The notes under the pieces: generated by a model | What the model saw: the letters and a program-made list of their open reading frames with translations, nothing else | Database searches by the model: none | Told to the model about the DNA's origin: nothing | Program-made: the position numbers and the translations under genes | Shown: positions 7,481-15,757 of the stretch, one piece after another | Layout: each line of letters starts with the position of its first letter | Numbering within the stretch: the first letter of the stretch is position 1 | Assembly: GCA_964403015.1 (NCBI GenBank) | Contig: CAYOEJ010000002.1 | Location: 1 to 64,000 of the forward strand | DNA: 64,000 nt | Reading direction: 5' to 3' | Origin: CAYOEJ01 sp964403015 | GTDB taxonomy: Bacteria; Actinomycetota; Actinomycetes; Actinomycetales; Actinomycetaceae

Positions 7481-9193
7481 GTGTCCCCAGTGTTGTTACA
7501 CGCAGGAAGTGAACCCTCGGTTTGGTGGAGGGACGCGGTGATCTATCAGATCTATCCGCGCTCATTCGCCTCGAGCTCCGGCAAGATCGGCGACCTTCGC
7601 GGGATTACCTCGCGGCTCGATCACGTGCGCGACCTCGGAGTCGATGCGGTCTGGCTTTCACCGTTCTACCTGTCGCCGCAGCACGACGCCGGGTACGACG
7701 TCGCCGACTACCGTCGCGTTGACCCCATGTTTGGAACGAACGACGACGCCATCGCCCTGTTCGACCGCGCGCACGATCTCGGACTTAAGGTCATCATCGA
7801 TCTCGTCCCCAACCACACCTCGCACGACCACGAATGGTTCAAGGCCGCACTCGAAGGTGGGCGGGACGCACCCGAACGCGATCTCTACATTTTCCGGGAC
7901 GGCAAGGGTGTGGACGGATCCGAACCGCCAAATAACTGGATTTCGGTGTTCGGCGGGATCGCGTGGACTCGGGTGTGCGACCGCCCCGACGCCGTAGGGT
8001 CCGCTTGGGAAAATGACAAGCAGTGGTATCTCCACCTCTTCGACACCTCACAGCCCGATCTGAACTGGAATAACCCGAAGGTCCACGAGGAGGTGCGGGA
8101 CATTCTGCGCTTCTGGCTCGATCGTGGTGCGGATGGCTTCCGGGTCGACGTCGCTCACGGACTCGTCAAGGACGCCGGCCTTCCCGATTGGGATTTCCAC
8201 TGGGATATGGTCTCCGGTGGAAGCGACGTCCCCGACGACGTCACTCCCCCACCGATGTGGAATAGGCCCGGAGTCCACGATATTTACCGCGAGTGGCGCG
8301 AGGTTCTGGACGAGTATGGACCCGAGCGGATGCTCGTTGCCGAAGCCTGGGTCGACGACATTAACGATCTCGCCAAATACGTCCGCCCCGACGAGATGAG
8401 CCAGAGCTTTAACTTCGAATTCCTTACCGCTGAGTTCGCACCCGATAGCTACCGAAAGGTCATTGCGGAGTCGCTTGCAGCTATGGATTCTGTGGGCGCA
8501 CCAACCACGTGGGTTCTTTCAAACCACGACGTCGTTCGAGCCACCTCTCGCCTTGGCCTTTCCAAGACCGGCAAGGGTCCCAACGGCATTCGGCCATTCG
8601 AGGAGCAGCCGGACGTCGAACTCGGCAGGCGCCGGGCTCTCGCCGCTCACCTTTTGCAGTCCGCCCTGCCGGGGTCGTGCTACATCTACCAAGGCGAAGA
8701 GTTGTCTCTACCAGAACACATGGCCGTGCCGGACGAGTTGCGCGAGGATCCGGCTTTCCTCCGGACAAATAAGGAAGAGGCTGGTCGTGATGGCTGCCGG
8801 GTCCCCCTGCCGTGGGAAGCGGATAAGCCGGGCTTCGGATTCTCCCCTACCGGTGAGACATGGCTACCTCAACCATCAGAGTGGGCAAAGCTCGCGCCCG
8901 ACGTTCAATCGACGGACGCCGAATCAAGCCTGAACCATTTCAAGCGCATGTTCGAGCTTCGCAAGGAACTTGAACTTGGACGGGCCCGCCTCCTTGACGT
9001 TTCTGACGAAGCAGGCGTTTCCGGGAACATCCACTACATCTCTCAAATCGAGGGACGCGACGATGTCCACATCGTCATGGCGTTCGACGATCCGGTAGTT
9101 CTCCCCCGCGATGCTCGGGTACTCCTTGCATCTGACGAGATTGTCGACGGCGTTCTGGCACCGAACACAACAGTCTGGTTTCAGATGGACTAG
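7481..9193 (+). CDS. GH13 alpha-glucosidase (oligo-1,6-glucosidase/maltase type)
   Basis: Cytoplasmic glycoside hydrolase family 13 enzyme of 570 residues that releases glucose from imported maltose or malto-oligosaccharides. I start it at GTG 7481, 5-6 nt after AAAGGA; the open frame continues further upstream but overlaps the regulator gene. After W-W-R-D-A-V-I-Y-Q-I-Y-P-R-S-F come the four GH13 regions: D-L-V-P-N-H-T near 107, D-G-F-R-V-D with nucleophile Asp223, V-A-E-A-W with acid/base Glu288, and S-N-H-D with Asp350. There is no signal peptide. Linkage 1,4 versus 1,6 cannot be settled by eye; trehalose- or sucrose-cleaving relatives are alternatives. Confidence 0.88.
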   Translation: MSPVLLHAGSEPSVWWRDAVIYQIYPRSFASSSGKIGDLRGITSRLDHVRDLGVDAVWLSPFYLSPQHDAGYDVADYRRVDPMFGTNDDAIALFDRAHDLGLKVIIDLVPNHTSHDHEWFKAALEGGRDAPERDLYIFRDGKGVDGSEPPNNWISVFGGIAWTRVCDRPDAVGSAWENDKQWYLHLFDTSQPDLNWNNPKVHEEVRDILRFWLDRGADGFRVDVAHGLVKDAGLPDWDFHWDMVSGGSDVPDDVTPPPMWNRPGVHDIYREWREVLDEYGPERMLVAEAWVDDINDLAKYVRPDEMSQSFNFEFLTAEFAPDSYRKVIAESLAAMDSVGAPTTWVLSNHDVVRATSRLGLSKTGKGPNGIRPFEEQPDVELGRRRALAAHLLQSALPGSCYIYQGEELSLPEHMAVPDELREDPAFLRTNKEEAGRDGCRVPLPWEADKPGFGFSPTGETWLPQPSEWAKLAPDVQSTDAESSLNHFKRMFELRKELELGRARLLDVSDEAGVSGNIHYISQIEGRDDVHIVMAFDDPVVLPRDARVLLASDEIVDGVLAPNTTVWFQMD

Positions 9194-9247
9194 AGTTTCC
9201 ACCTAGCCTCGTGCTGGCTGGCCGGATGGGTCTAGAACAGCCCGTCG

Positions 9248-10309
9248 CTAGAAGAGCGCGTTCGTGAGTGCCTTGCGTGCCTGACCAACCAGCTCGCTGT
9301 GCGGACCTGCAATATCAAACAGGGCAAGAAGTCGCGTACGGGCTCGGTTACGATCGTCGTCGGTCGTGTTCCGGACGACGTCGATCAGCCGGGCAAAAGC
9401 TGCGTCGGGCCGACCGTAGGAAAACTCGATATCTGCTGCATCGAGGTGGGCCTGGACGTCAGTCATTTCCGCGTCCTTCGCCTTGAGCAAGATGCTCTCA
9501 GCGACCTGAGGTGATCCTTCCGGATTGGTCGCGCGTACACGCTGAAGCAATTCAACCTGGTGAAGTGCTGTGCGAGCCTCGGAATCCGCCGGACTTTCCT
9601 TCAAGGCCTTGGTGTAGGCAGCGTGTGCGCCCTCAAGATCGCCTACCTCCAACGCCTCAAGCCCTTCCTTGTGAAGAGGAGGAATCTCTGGCTCTGGTGG
9701 CGTGCCATCTGCATCACCGTCGAGCACGCCGTTCAAACCGTACTGCTGCGCGGCCTCCAATAGCTTTTCAACCGTATCCAGCAGCTGCTGATCATCGGGT
9801 AGCCCTTGGAAAAGCGGGACAGGCTGCGCCTGCAAGAGCGCTGCGGCTGCCGGGACCGCACTGATCCCGAATGCACCGGTAACTTCGCGGCTGGCATCAA
9901 CATCAACAAGTCCCAGCTGGAACCGACCCGCAAAGCGGGCAGCGAGACCAGACATAGTGGATGCCAGTTTCGTGGAGTTCTCCGACTTTTCGGAGTGGAA
10001 CACCAAAACGACAGGCAGATGCATGGATGTCTGCAATACGGTCTCGAGGTTCTCGCTCGTCACAGCGAGTTCAAATGGCCCGGGAACCGAAGTGCCACCC
10101 GGCAGATCGGCGCCCGCAGGCGAGCTAATGTCACCGGCAGCACCATCCGCGCCACCTGTGTTGCCCACGCCCGCCGCGCCATCGGCGTCGGCCCCGACTC
10201 CTTGAGCCGCAGCACTAGCTGCTCGCGCGTCGACCTGCGCCTGCGCCTCCGCCTTCTTCTTCAGCGCGGAAAGATCGTAGGCTCCTCCAAGAGAACCGCT
10301 AAGTGACAT
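9248..10309 (-). CDS. CnoX/YbbN-like thioredoxin-fold protein with TPR repeats
   Basis: Cytoplasmic protein of 353 residues resembling the actinobacterial YbbN/CnoX co-chaperone family. The order is an Ala/Gly-rich N-terminal linker (to about 65), a thioredoxin fold (about 65-175, with P-V-V-L-V-F-H-S and cis-Pro-like A-V-P-A), then TPR helices (about 205-350). The CXXC redox site is replaced by S-E-K-S, so no disulfide exchange is expected; a holdase or scaffold role is inferred from the family. Two ATGs are adjacent (10312, 10309); the second gives better spacing to GAGGAG. It abuts the upstream lipoprotein gene and is last in a three-gene operon. Confidence 0.8.
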   Translation of the reverse strand: MSLSGSLGGAYDLSALKKKAEAQAQVDARAASAAAQGVGADADGAAGVGNTGGADGAAGDISSPAGADLPGGTSVPGPFELAVTSENLETVLQTSMHLPVVLVFHSEKSENSTKLASTMSGLAARFAGRFQLGLVDVDASREVTGAFGISAVPAAAALLQAQPVPLFQGLPDDQQLLDTVEKLLEAAQQYGLNGVLDGDADGTPPEPEIPPLHKEGLEALEVGDLEGAHAAYTKALKESPADSEARTALHQVELLQRVRATNPEGSPQVAESILLKAKDAEMTDVQAHLDAADIEFSYGRPDAAFARLIDVVRNTTDDDRNRARTRLLALFDIAGPHSELVGQARKALTNALF

Positions 10310-10312
10310 CAT

Positions 10313-11455
10313 TTACTCCTCGTCCTGTGCCGATGCTTCCTCATCGGTACCTTCGGCGTCCGCGTTGTCGTCGGCGCTTCCTTCCGCATCCGCATTTTCT
10401 TCGTCAGCGTTCGAATCGCCGTCGTCTTCAGATTCCTCCTCAGGCTCTACCTTGGCAACCGAAAGCAACGTAGGTGCGGTCGAGGCAATGACCTTAACAG
10501 CCTCCGCTCCACCCGCCGGTGGGATGTAGAAGGCGACGGTCGTCGAGTAGACCGCATGAACTGGATCGTCAACCTCAACAATATTGTCGTCGTCATCCCC
10601 ACCGGTAAACATCGCGCCGATGTCGCCGCTGATACGCAAGGTGGCGTCGTCGTTCGTGCGCGTCAATTTGATCGTATAGCGCATGTCGCCCACGAGGATC
10701 AGTCCGCCGTCGGTTGTCGAGACGGCGTGGAATTCGTGGTCGGACGTCGCGAACGTTGTCTCGGCAGTTCCGAGGTCGCCGATCGAATTAGAGAGTGTTT
10801 CTTGCTGATCCGCAATTTCCGTGTACAGCGGGTCGTCCGCTTCGAAGACAATCTCGCCTTGCTCCTGAGACTCGTTGTAGGCAACGTAGGCCTCAAGAAC
10901 TGCGTTTGGATCTGCAGCATATTCAGACGGGTCGACCTCGGGATATCCCGGCACATCATCCATCTGCGACACGATTGCAGGGACACTCACTCCCGGGAAG
11001 ATCTCGGTCTCTGCCCACAGCTGGTAGTTCTGGCGCGGCGTCTTCTGCGTCCATACCGTAAGCGTAGAGAGATTCTCGCCATCGCGCGGACCAGTAAACG
11101 TCATGAAGGTGCGAGGGAATGCCGATCCGCTCGAAACGGGCACAGCCGCTGGATCGATCACGATCGGATCGAGAGTGTACGAGTCGCCCACCGCTTCACG
11201 AAGCTTGTAGTGCGCGGTGCGCTGCTCCTTCAACGGCCCCGGCGCAATTCGATAGGTCAACAGCTCCGCGTTTCGCGCCTCGTCAGCTTCGGCAAGCTTT
11301 GCCTTCGTGGCCTCTGAGAATGCTGCGTAACGCTCCTGCGAGAGAATCTCTGTAGCGTCATTTCCGGACCTCGGCTGGGGTACGCCCTCTTCTTCCGCAC
11401 ACGCGGCGAGTGAGAGCACAATAGCAACGGTGGTTGCCGCAAGTGCCTTACGCAT
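10313..11455 (-). CDS. Putative lipoprotein of unknown function
   Basis: A 380-residue lipoprotein, starting at ATG 11455, where MRK begins a signal ending in lipobox L-A-A-C (Cys19). The mature part has an N-terminal charged region, a soluble mixed domain (about 30-330) with no motif I can name, and a C-terminal tail of about 50 residues made mostly of Glu, Asp, Ala, Asn and Ser. It resembles lipoproteins annotated only as domains of unknown function in Actinomycetaceae (recollection, not tested). Its start overlaps the upstream gene by 8 nt, and the gene behind it starts right after its stop, so the three are probably one operon. Confidence 0.7.
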   Translation of the reverse strand: MRKALAATTVAIVLSLAACAEEEGVPQPRSGNDATEILSQERYAAFSEATKAKLAEADEARNAELLTYRIAPGPLKEQRTAHYKLREAVGDSYTLDPIVIDPAAVPVSSGSAFPRTFMTFTGPRDGENLSTLTVWTQKTPRQNYQLWAETEIFPGVSVPAIVSQMDDVPGYPEVDPSEYAADPNAVLEAYVAYNESQEQGEIVFEADDPLYTEIADQQETLSNSIGDLGTAETTFATSDHEFHAVSTTDGGLILVGDMRYTIKLTRTNDDATLRISGDIGAMFTGGDDDDNIVEVDDPVHAVYSTTVAFYIPPAGGAEAVKVIASTAPTLLSVAKVEPEEESEDDGDSNADEENADAEGSADDNADAEGTDEEASAQDEE

Positions 11456-12992
11456 TGTCGCCCTCCTTCTTGCTCCACGGTGTTCCCCAAGAGAAGTTCC
11501 ACAGGGATCGCCAATCCTCATCGCCACCATGTGGCTTTGCTTCCTCGGCCGGCTCCGATCTTTCCGCAGTCAGCTCGTCTGCTTCCGCCGGAGATTGTGG
11601 TTCGGCTGGAACCTCTGGCTCGAGCTCGGCTGGAGCATCTAGCTCGTCGGTCTGGACTGGAGCCTCTGGCTCGTTGGGTTCGGCTAGAGCCTCTGGCTCG
11701 GCGGCGGCATCGACGACGACGGAGTCATCGCGTTCTTCGAGTACCTCGCCATTATCGTGGGGCTCAGCCAGGCTCAGAGGCGCGCTAACTTCATCGGGCC
11801 CCTGTACATCATTGTGGGTGTCGGCCTCGGTGTGCGCCGCGTTATCAGCGTCAGCGATCACACCGGCCTCAGCCACCACGTCGGCGTCCGCGATCACATC
11901 GGCGTCGTCCGCGCTGGCGTCCTCATCAGATGCCACCAGGGCTTCCGGAAGAACCACACGATCGGCCGGATCGAGTTCGCGACTGCGGAAGGATTCGGCG
12001 CGCGCGGTGCTCGGAAGAATCATGGCGCCCAGTGCAGCGGCAGAGGCAGCTGAATTCTCCGAGCGCTTGCGCGCAGCGGCCTCATCGTCACGGTCATCGA
12101 CAGCAGGTGTGGTCGGCGTAGCAGGCTCGGGCAAGACGAGACGATCGCTCTCCTGCAGATCCCTCTGGCGAAGCGAGTCCGCACGCATCGAGCCCGGCAA
12201 GACGGAGGCGCCGAGTGCGCCGTCGGTATACGTCCTTTGGATCTCGCGGTCGGTTCCTGGAGCGGTGAGATCACCGTTATACCGCGGAAGGACCGAGGTC
12301 TCAGCACCCTGACGGGAAACGGTACGTTCGCGGTCACGCTTATCCTTAGCGTCGTTCTGCTTCCGTACGGCACGCTCCTGGCTATCGCTAAGAAGGAGCA
12401 GGAGTCCGATGAGGGTCGCAAGGATGCCAATGGCGAGCACTGGGATCGGGTTTGAGGTCTCAAAGGTGTGGTCCCACGCGAGCGTCACCTCGGGAGCGTT
12501 GCCCGACGTCGTCGACGCGATGAGCGAGTACTCAACGTTTGAAGGAGGATCGAGCGAGATCGTCACCTCGTCCTCTTCATTGCCACGCTCCGTCCACAGA
12601 TCCGAGCCATAAAGGTTGAATCCGCCATCGGCGGCGGCATTAGCAATGAGTTCGTTGGCTTCCGCGGTGCCTTCTGCGGTCTCCACATTCAAGGCATCCC
12701 ACGAGTCTAGGCCTGCAATCCTCGTGGCCCCTGCCTCGCCAATGTAAGCCTCAACGTCGGAGACTGTACCTACGCCCCACGTAATGGTCTCTCCGGAAGC
12801 AGAAAGCGTCACCTCAACCGAGTCATCCACTAGTGCAAGCACTCCTGGAGCCGTATAAACGAAAGGCACGTCCTCAGCGGGAGCCGAAACCTCAACGACG
12901 GTTTCTTCTTCCTGCGCGAATATCTGATAGAGCGCGTATCCTCCAACGAGGATGCCAACGATGAGCAAGAGCGCACCGGCTATCCGTTTCAT
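11448..12992 (-). CDS. Two-helix membrane protein with repeated motif and acidic tail
   Basis: A 514-residue protein from ATG 12992 (a further in-frame start at 13043 would add 17 polar residues across the putative promoter). Helix 1 is at about 3-24, an extracytoplasmic domain at about 27-180, helix 2 at about 184-203, then a tail of some 300 residues. The tail carries a motif twice, at about 260-289 and 321-350: L-G-A-x2-L-P-x3-R-A-(D/E)-S-x-R-x-R-(D/E)-L-x3-D-R-x-V-L-P-E, plus a shorter version near 230. After that it becomes Ala/Glu/Pro/Asp-rich low complexity. The predicted topology puts the tail in the cytoplasm. No function is recognised; it heads an operon with a lipoprotein and a YbbN-like protein. 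Confidence 0.65.
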   Translation of the reverse strand: MKRIAGALLLIVGILVGGYALYQIFAQEEETVVEVSAPAEDVPFVYTAPGVLALVDDSVEVTLSASGETITWGVGTVSDVEAYIGEAGATRIAGLDSWDALNVETAEGTAEANELIANAAADGGFNLYGSDLWTERGNEEDEVTISLDPPSNVEYSLIASTTSGNAPEVTLAWDHTFETSNPIPVLAIGILATLIGLLLLLSDSQERAVRKQNDAKDKRDRERTVSRQGAETSVLPRYNGDLTAPGTDREIQRTYTDGALGASVLPGSMRADSLRQRDLQESDRLVLPEPATPTTPAVDDRDDEAAARKRSENSAASAAALGAMILPSTARAESFRSRELDPADRVVLPEALVASDEDASADDADVIADADVVAEAGVIADADNAAHTEADTHNDVQGPDEVSAPLSLAEPHDNGEVLEERDDSVVVDAAAEPEALAEPNEPEAPVQTDELDAPAELEPEVPAEPQSPAEADELTAERSEPAEEAKPHGGDEDWRSLWNFSWGTPWSKKEGDNA

Positions 12993-13022
12993 GCTGTTAC
13001 TTTCTGTCGAGGCATTCTGAGA

Positions 13023-13028
13023 ATTATA
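13023..13028 (-). promoter_or_regulatory. -10 element of the envelope operon
   Basis: A perfect leftward TATAAT lies 31 nt before the ATG at 12992. There is no good -35 at 16-18 bp, and the 17-bp palindrome at 13040-13056 occupies that region, which suggests activator- or repressor-controlled initiation. Confidence 0.45.
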
Positions 13029-13039
13029 ACGTTTTGACA

Positions 13040-13056
13040 ACATTACAGTGTAATGT
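13040..13056. promoter_or_regulatory. Perfect 17-bp palindrome, candidate operator
   Basis: ACATTACA-G-TGTAATGT is a perfect inverted repeat (8-1-8) between the divergent genes at 12992 and 13147, immediately upstream of the leftward -10. Its position and symmetry suit a dimeric regulator. No matching regulator gene lies next to it. Confidence 0.5.
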
Positions 13057-13146
13057 CGCCCTGAGCACCGTTATGTGAGTCACCTGACCAGTGTGACGGA
13101 TACCGGTAACCTATGTACTAAAGATTCACAGATGGAGGAACCAACA

Positions 13147-14346
13147 GTGGCTGAAGACTCATCTTTTCCGATTGTTATGCGCGGCTACGATCGCGCTCAG
13201 GTTGACGAACGCGTAGCTAGCCTTGAGGCACGGTTGGAGCAAACGCGCAGCCAGGTTTCGAATCTGGACGAGCAAATCCTGCGGCTCTCAGGGCAACTTG
13301 CGGAGGCTCAAAGCGCACTCCGCGAGAATGAGCGCCCTTCCTACTCCGGCCTGGGATCGCGTGTGGAGCGCCTCCTTAAGTCCACCGAGGAACAAGCTCT
13401 TGACCTGATGACAAGAGCTCGTCACGACGCCGAACAGATCGTCCATACCGCCCAAAAGCGGGCCGATGAGTTGCGAACCGCAGCAGAGTCCGAGAGCCAA
13501 AAGACGCTTGCCCGAGCACAAAAAGATGCAGACGAACTTCGCACCAACGCAGAATCTGAGGCACATACCTTGTCTGAAAACACACGACGCACGTCTGAGG
13601 AAATGGTATCGTCCGCAGAACGTGAGGCCGCACGTCTTCGCGCGGAGGCCGATACCGAATCGTCGTCAATGAGATCGGCCGCCGAGCACGAAACTGCTGA
13701 GCTTCGCGCCACCGCTCATGCTGAAGTCACTCAGCTGAGATCAGATACCCAAGCGGAGGTGGCCAAGCTTCGCTCTGATGCCGAGGCTGAGATCGCTCAA
13801 CTTCGCGCCGATTCCGAAAAGCAGCTGGCTAACGCCGCCAAGGAAGGCGCACGCAAGCTTGCTGAAGAGGACGAGCGCCTTCGCAACGAGGTAAAGGCGA
13901 TGGTTGAAACCGCGGAAGCCAACACTCACGATGCTGAGGGGCGAGCCGTGGAGGCCACCCGCCACGCTGAGGAGCTTACAACCAGCTCAAACGAGGAGGC
14001 TACACGCATTCTCAACGAAGCTCGTGCCGAGTCCGCAGCCATTCGTGAAGCTGCCCGCGAAGAGGCCCAGCGCATTCGCTCCGAGGCACAGACGGATGCG
14101 GATTCCCAGCGCAAGTCCGCAGACGAGCACATCGCATCGCTACGGGAACAGCGCGAATCCCTCACGTCCTACCTCGAGGATATGCGCACCCTGCTATCGT
14201 CCTCCCCCAATGCACTCGCACTGAACGAGGTCGTTGAATCGGCGTCTGAAAAGAAGAGCTTCGAGTCTAATGACGACGACGATTCGCTCGCTCATCAGCA
14301 TGAGCAAGCCGCCTCCGTGGATGAGTCCGAAGAGCACCAGAACTGA
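13147..14346 (+). CDS. DivIVA/Wag31-like coiled-coil protein
   Basis: A 399-residue cytoplasmic protein starting at GTG 13147, chosen because GGAGGA lies 7 nt upstream; in-frame ATGs at 13132 and 13075 lack such a site. The N-terminus (F-P-I-V-M-R-G-Y-D-R-A-Q-V-D-E-R-V) is the signature of the DivIVA lipid-binding domain. Nearly all the rest is a long coiled coil of Ala/Glu/Arg repeats (about 60-350), ending in an acidic, Ser-rich tail. Proteins of this kind mark poles or septa and organise cell-wall growth in actinobacteria. It is not next to the ftsZ/sepF cluster where Wag31 itself lies, so it is probably a second DivIVA-domain protein, transcribed divergently from the envelope operon. Confidence 0.75.
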   Translation: MAEDSSFPIVMRGYDRAQVDERVASLEARLEQTRSQVSNLDEQILRLSGQLAEAQSALRENERPSYSGLGSRVERLLKSTEEQALDLMTRARHDAEQIVHTAQKRADELRTAAESESQKTLARAQKDADELRTNAESEAHTLSENTRRTSEEMVSSAEREAARLRAEADTESSSMRSAAEHETAELRATAHAEVTQLRSDTQAEVAKLRSDAEAEIAQLRADSEKQLANAAKEGARKLAEEDERLRNEVKAMVETAEANTHDAEGRAVEATRHAEELTTSSNEEATRILNEARAESAAIREAAREEAQRIRSEAQTDADSQRKSADEHIASLREQRESLTSYLEDMRTLLSSSPNALALNEVVESASEKKSFESNDDDDSLAHQHEQAASVDESEEHQN

Positions 14347-14367
14347 TACCGACGCTGCCCTTAGGCG

Positions 14368-14401
14368 AAGTAATGCCGGCGAGTATTCGCCGGCATTACT
14401 T
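14368..14401. terminator. Bidirectional hairpin terminator after the DivIVA-like gene
   Basis: A perfect 15-bp inverted repeat (AAGTAATGCCGGCGA / TCGCCGGCATTACTT) with a 4-nt loop, followed rightward by GTTTCGCGATTTT. It separates the rightward DivIVA-like gene from the convergent hydrolase gene and starts 21 nt after the former's stop. Confidence 0.75.
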
Positions 14402-14419
14402 GTTTCGCGATTTTAGAAT

Positions 14420-14510
14420 CGCCTCACCATTATTAAACCGCCTAGCGACTGCTGCATCGCCTTGCGACTACCGCACCGCCCTGCAACACTGAGCCGCCTA
14501 GAGCCTAGTT
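14420..14510. repeat. Degenerate 19-bp tandem repeat
   Basis: Units beginning CGCC(T/C) start at 14420, 14439, 14458, 14477 and 14495 (spacing 19, 19, 19, 18). The best pair are the units at 14439 and 14458. The array runs into the 3' end of the leftward hydrolase gene. Confidence 0.5.
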
Positions 14511-15296
14511 CGCCGCGTCAACGACCGCCGCGTAGAATTCGGCTAGGACCTGTGCGAGCTCAACAGGCTTCTCATCGGCGGCAAAGTGGCCCACTCCATC
14601 GATCTCGACGAGACGTGGATGCTTGGTGCGCAGCGCCAGTTCCATAAAGGACTCCATCGACGCTGTGGGATCATCCGTGCCGCGAATGAAGTACACGGGG
14701 CCATCCACGAGCTCTACCGCGTCCGAACGATCCTCGCGCGCTGCCATCGCGCGCTGAATCCACGCCAGGCCCGCGTCGGGTAATTCACGGAAGCGCTTAT
14801 CGAGCGACTGGCGTACTTCCTCGGTTGCGTCAGATCCAACCATCGACGTGGTCCATTCCGCCACCGTCGAATATCCCTCACCGGCGTCGGCCTTCTGGGC
14901 GACACCTTCACGGAAAGCCTTACGATCGTCGTCGTCGGCCGTAATATTCGTATCCATAAGTGCAAGCCCGGCCACCATCGACGGGTAGGTCGCGGTGAAA
15001 TCCGCCGCAACCGATCCACCCATCGACAAACCGCCAAGCGCGATACGTTCGATACCCAGCTCATCGAGAGTTGCTTTCAGTGCCTCAACATAGGTGGCCG
15101 TTGAGGGATTGTCTGAAGAAAGCTCTTCTCCTGAGGGAGATTCTCCAAATCCGGGTGCGTCTACAGTGAGCACGTCCGTTCCGCTCAGTTGCTGGCGAAC
15201 CGTGTCCCACATCGTGCTGTCAAGCGGCAGCGCGTGGAGCAGTACCAGCGGTAGGTCGGATTCATTTCCTGTTCTACGGTATGCAAGTGTATTCAT
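14505..15296 (-). CDS. Alpha/beta-fold hydrolase
   Basis: A 263-residue cytoplasmic hydrolase. Visible features are the oxyanion region L-L-H-A-L-P-L near 20, the nucleophile elbow G-L-S-M-G-G (Ser about 93), an acid in the V-Y-F-I-R-G-T-D-D-P segment near 211, and the catalytic His in G-V-G-H-F near 241. The closest family by eye is the 3-oxoadipate enol-lactonase/esterase group, but nothing nearby supports aromatic catabolism, so the substrate is unknown. It is monocistronic, convergent with the DivIVA-like gene. Confidence 0.75.
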   Translation of the reverse strand: MNTLAYRRTGNESDLPLVLLHALPLDSTMWDTVRQQLSGTDVLTVDAPGFGESPSGEELSSDNPSTATYVEALKATLDELGIERIALGGLSMGGSVAADFTATYPSMVAGLALMDTNITADDDDRKAFREGVAQKADAGEGYSTVAEWTTSMVGSDATEEVRQSLDKRFRELPDAGLAWIQRAMAAREDRSDAVELVDGPVYFIRGTDDPTASMESFMELALRTKHPRLVEIDGVGHFAADEKPVELAQVLAEFYAAVVDAAN

Positions 15297-15452
15297 GCTG
15301 CCACGCTATCACCGGGTCAACATCCCTTGCCCCGCTTTTACGCTGAACGCAAGCGGCTGGCCAGCAGCTTACGCGGCCAACAGTTTGCGTCAGTTGCAAC
15401 TTGCGTTGCTGCAGCGTATCCAGCGAGCGTCTTCGCACTCGCCGCTGCGCAC

Positions 15453-15749
15453 TCACCACTGTGGACGACGACGGCCGCGCGCCTTCCAGCAGCTTGTGTG
15501 CCAGTGTCGGCGATTTGCGGCACCGGCGTCGGCTCCAAACCAAGAGTCCTCGGTCCATGCGACTTCGTGTGCCTCGCCAACCATAATTATGCCGTTACAG
15601 CCAGGGCATACGTACTGCTTCTTCGCGGACCGAATATGGTGAACCTTGAACTCCATGCCGTTATCCGCGATCTCGTAACGGGTATAATTCATCAACCGAT
15701 CGGTCTCGAGCGGCTTGAACTCGCGGCTATATTTCTTCGAACGACGCAT
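15453..15749 (-). CDS. Small zinc-ribbon-like actinobacterial protein
   Basis: A 98-residue basic protein. It has C-P-G-C-N-G-x-I near residue 50 and R-R-H-W-H-T-S-C-W near residue 85, which together supply Cys and His ligands for one metal site. Homologues sit next to nucS in many actinobacteria and are often misannotated as ATP/GTP-binding protein although no nucleotide-binding motif is present. It starts 8 nt after nucS with AGGTG upstream and is probably co-transcribed with it. A role in DNA or RNA binding is only a guess. Confidence 0.7.
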   Translation of the reverse strand: MRRSKKYSREFKPLETDRLMNYTRYEIADNGMEFKVHHIRSAKKQYVCPGCNGIIMVGEAHEVAWTEDSWFGADAGAANRRHWHTSCWKARGRRRPQW

Positions 15750-15757
15750 TATGACAC

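Noticed and set aside
11434..12312. Rightward 292-codon frame, very Ser/Ala-rich
   Set aside because: Shadow of the acidic Ala/Glu/Pro tail of the leftward two-helix protein; low-complexity codons keep the complement open.
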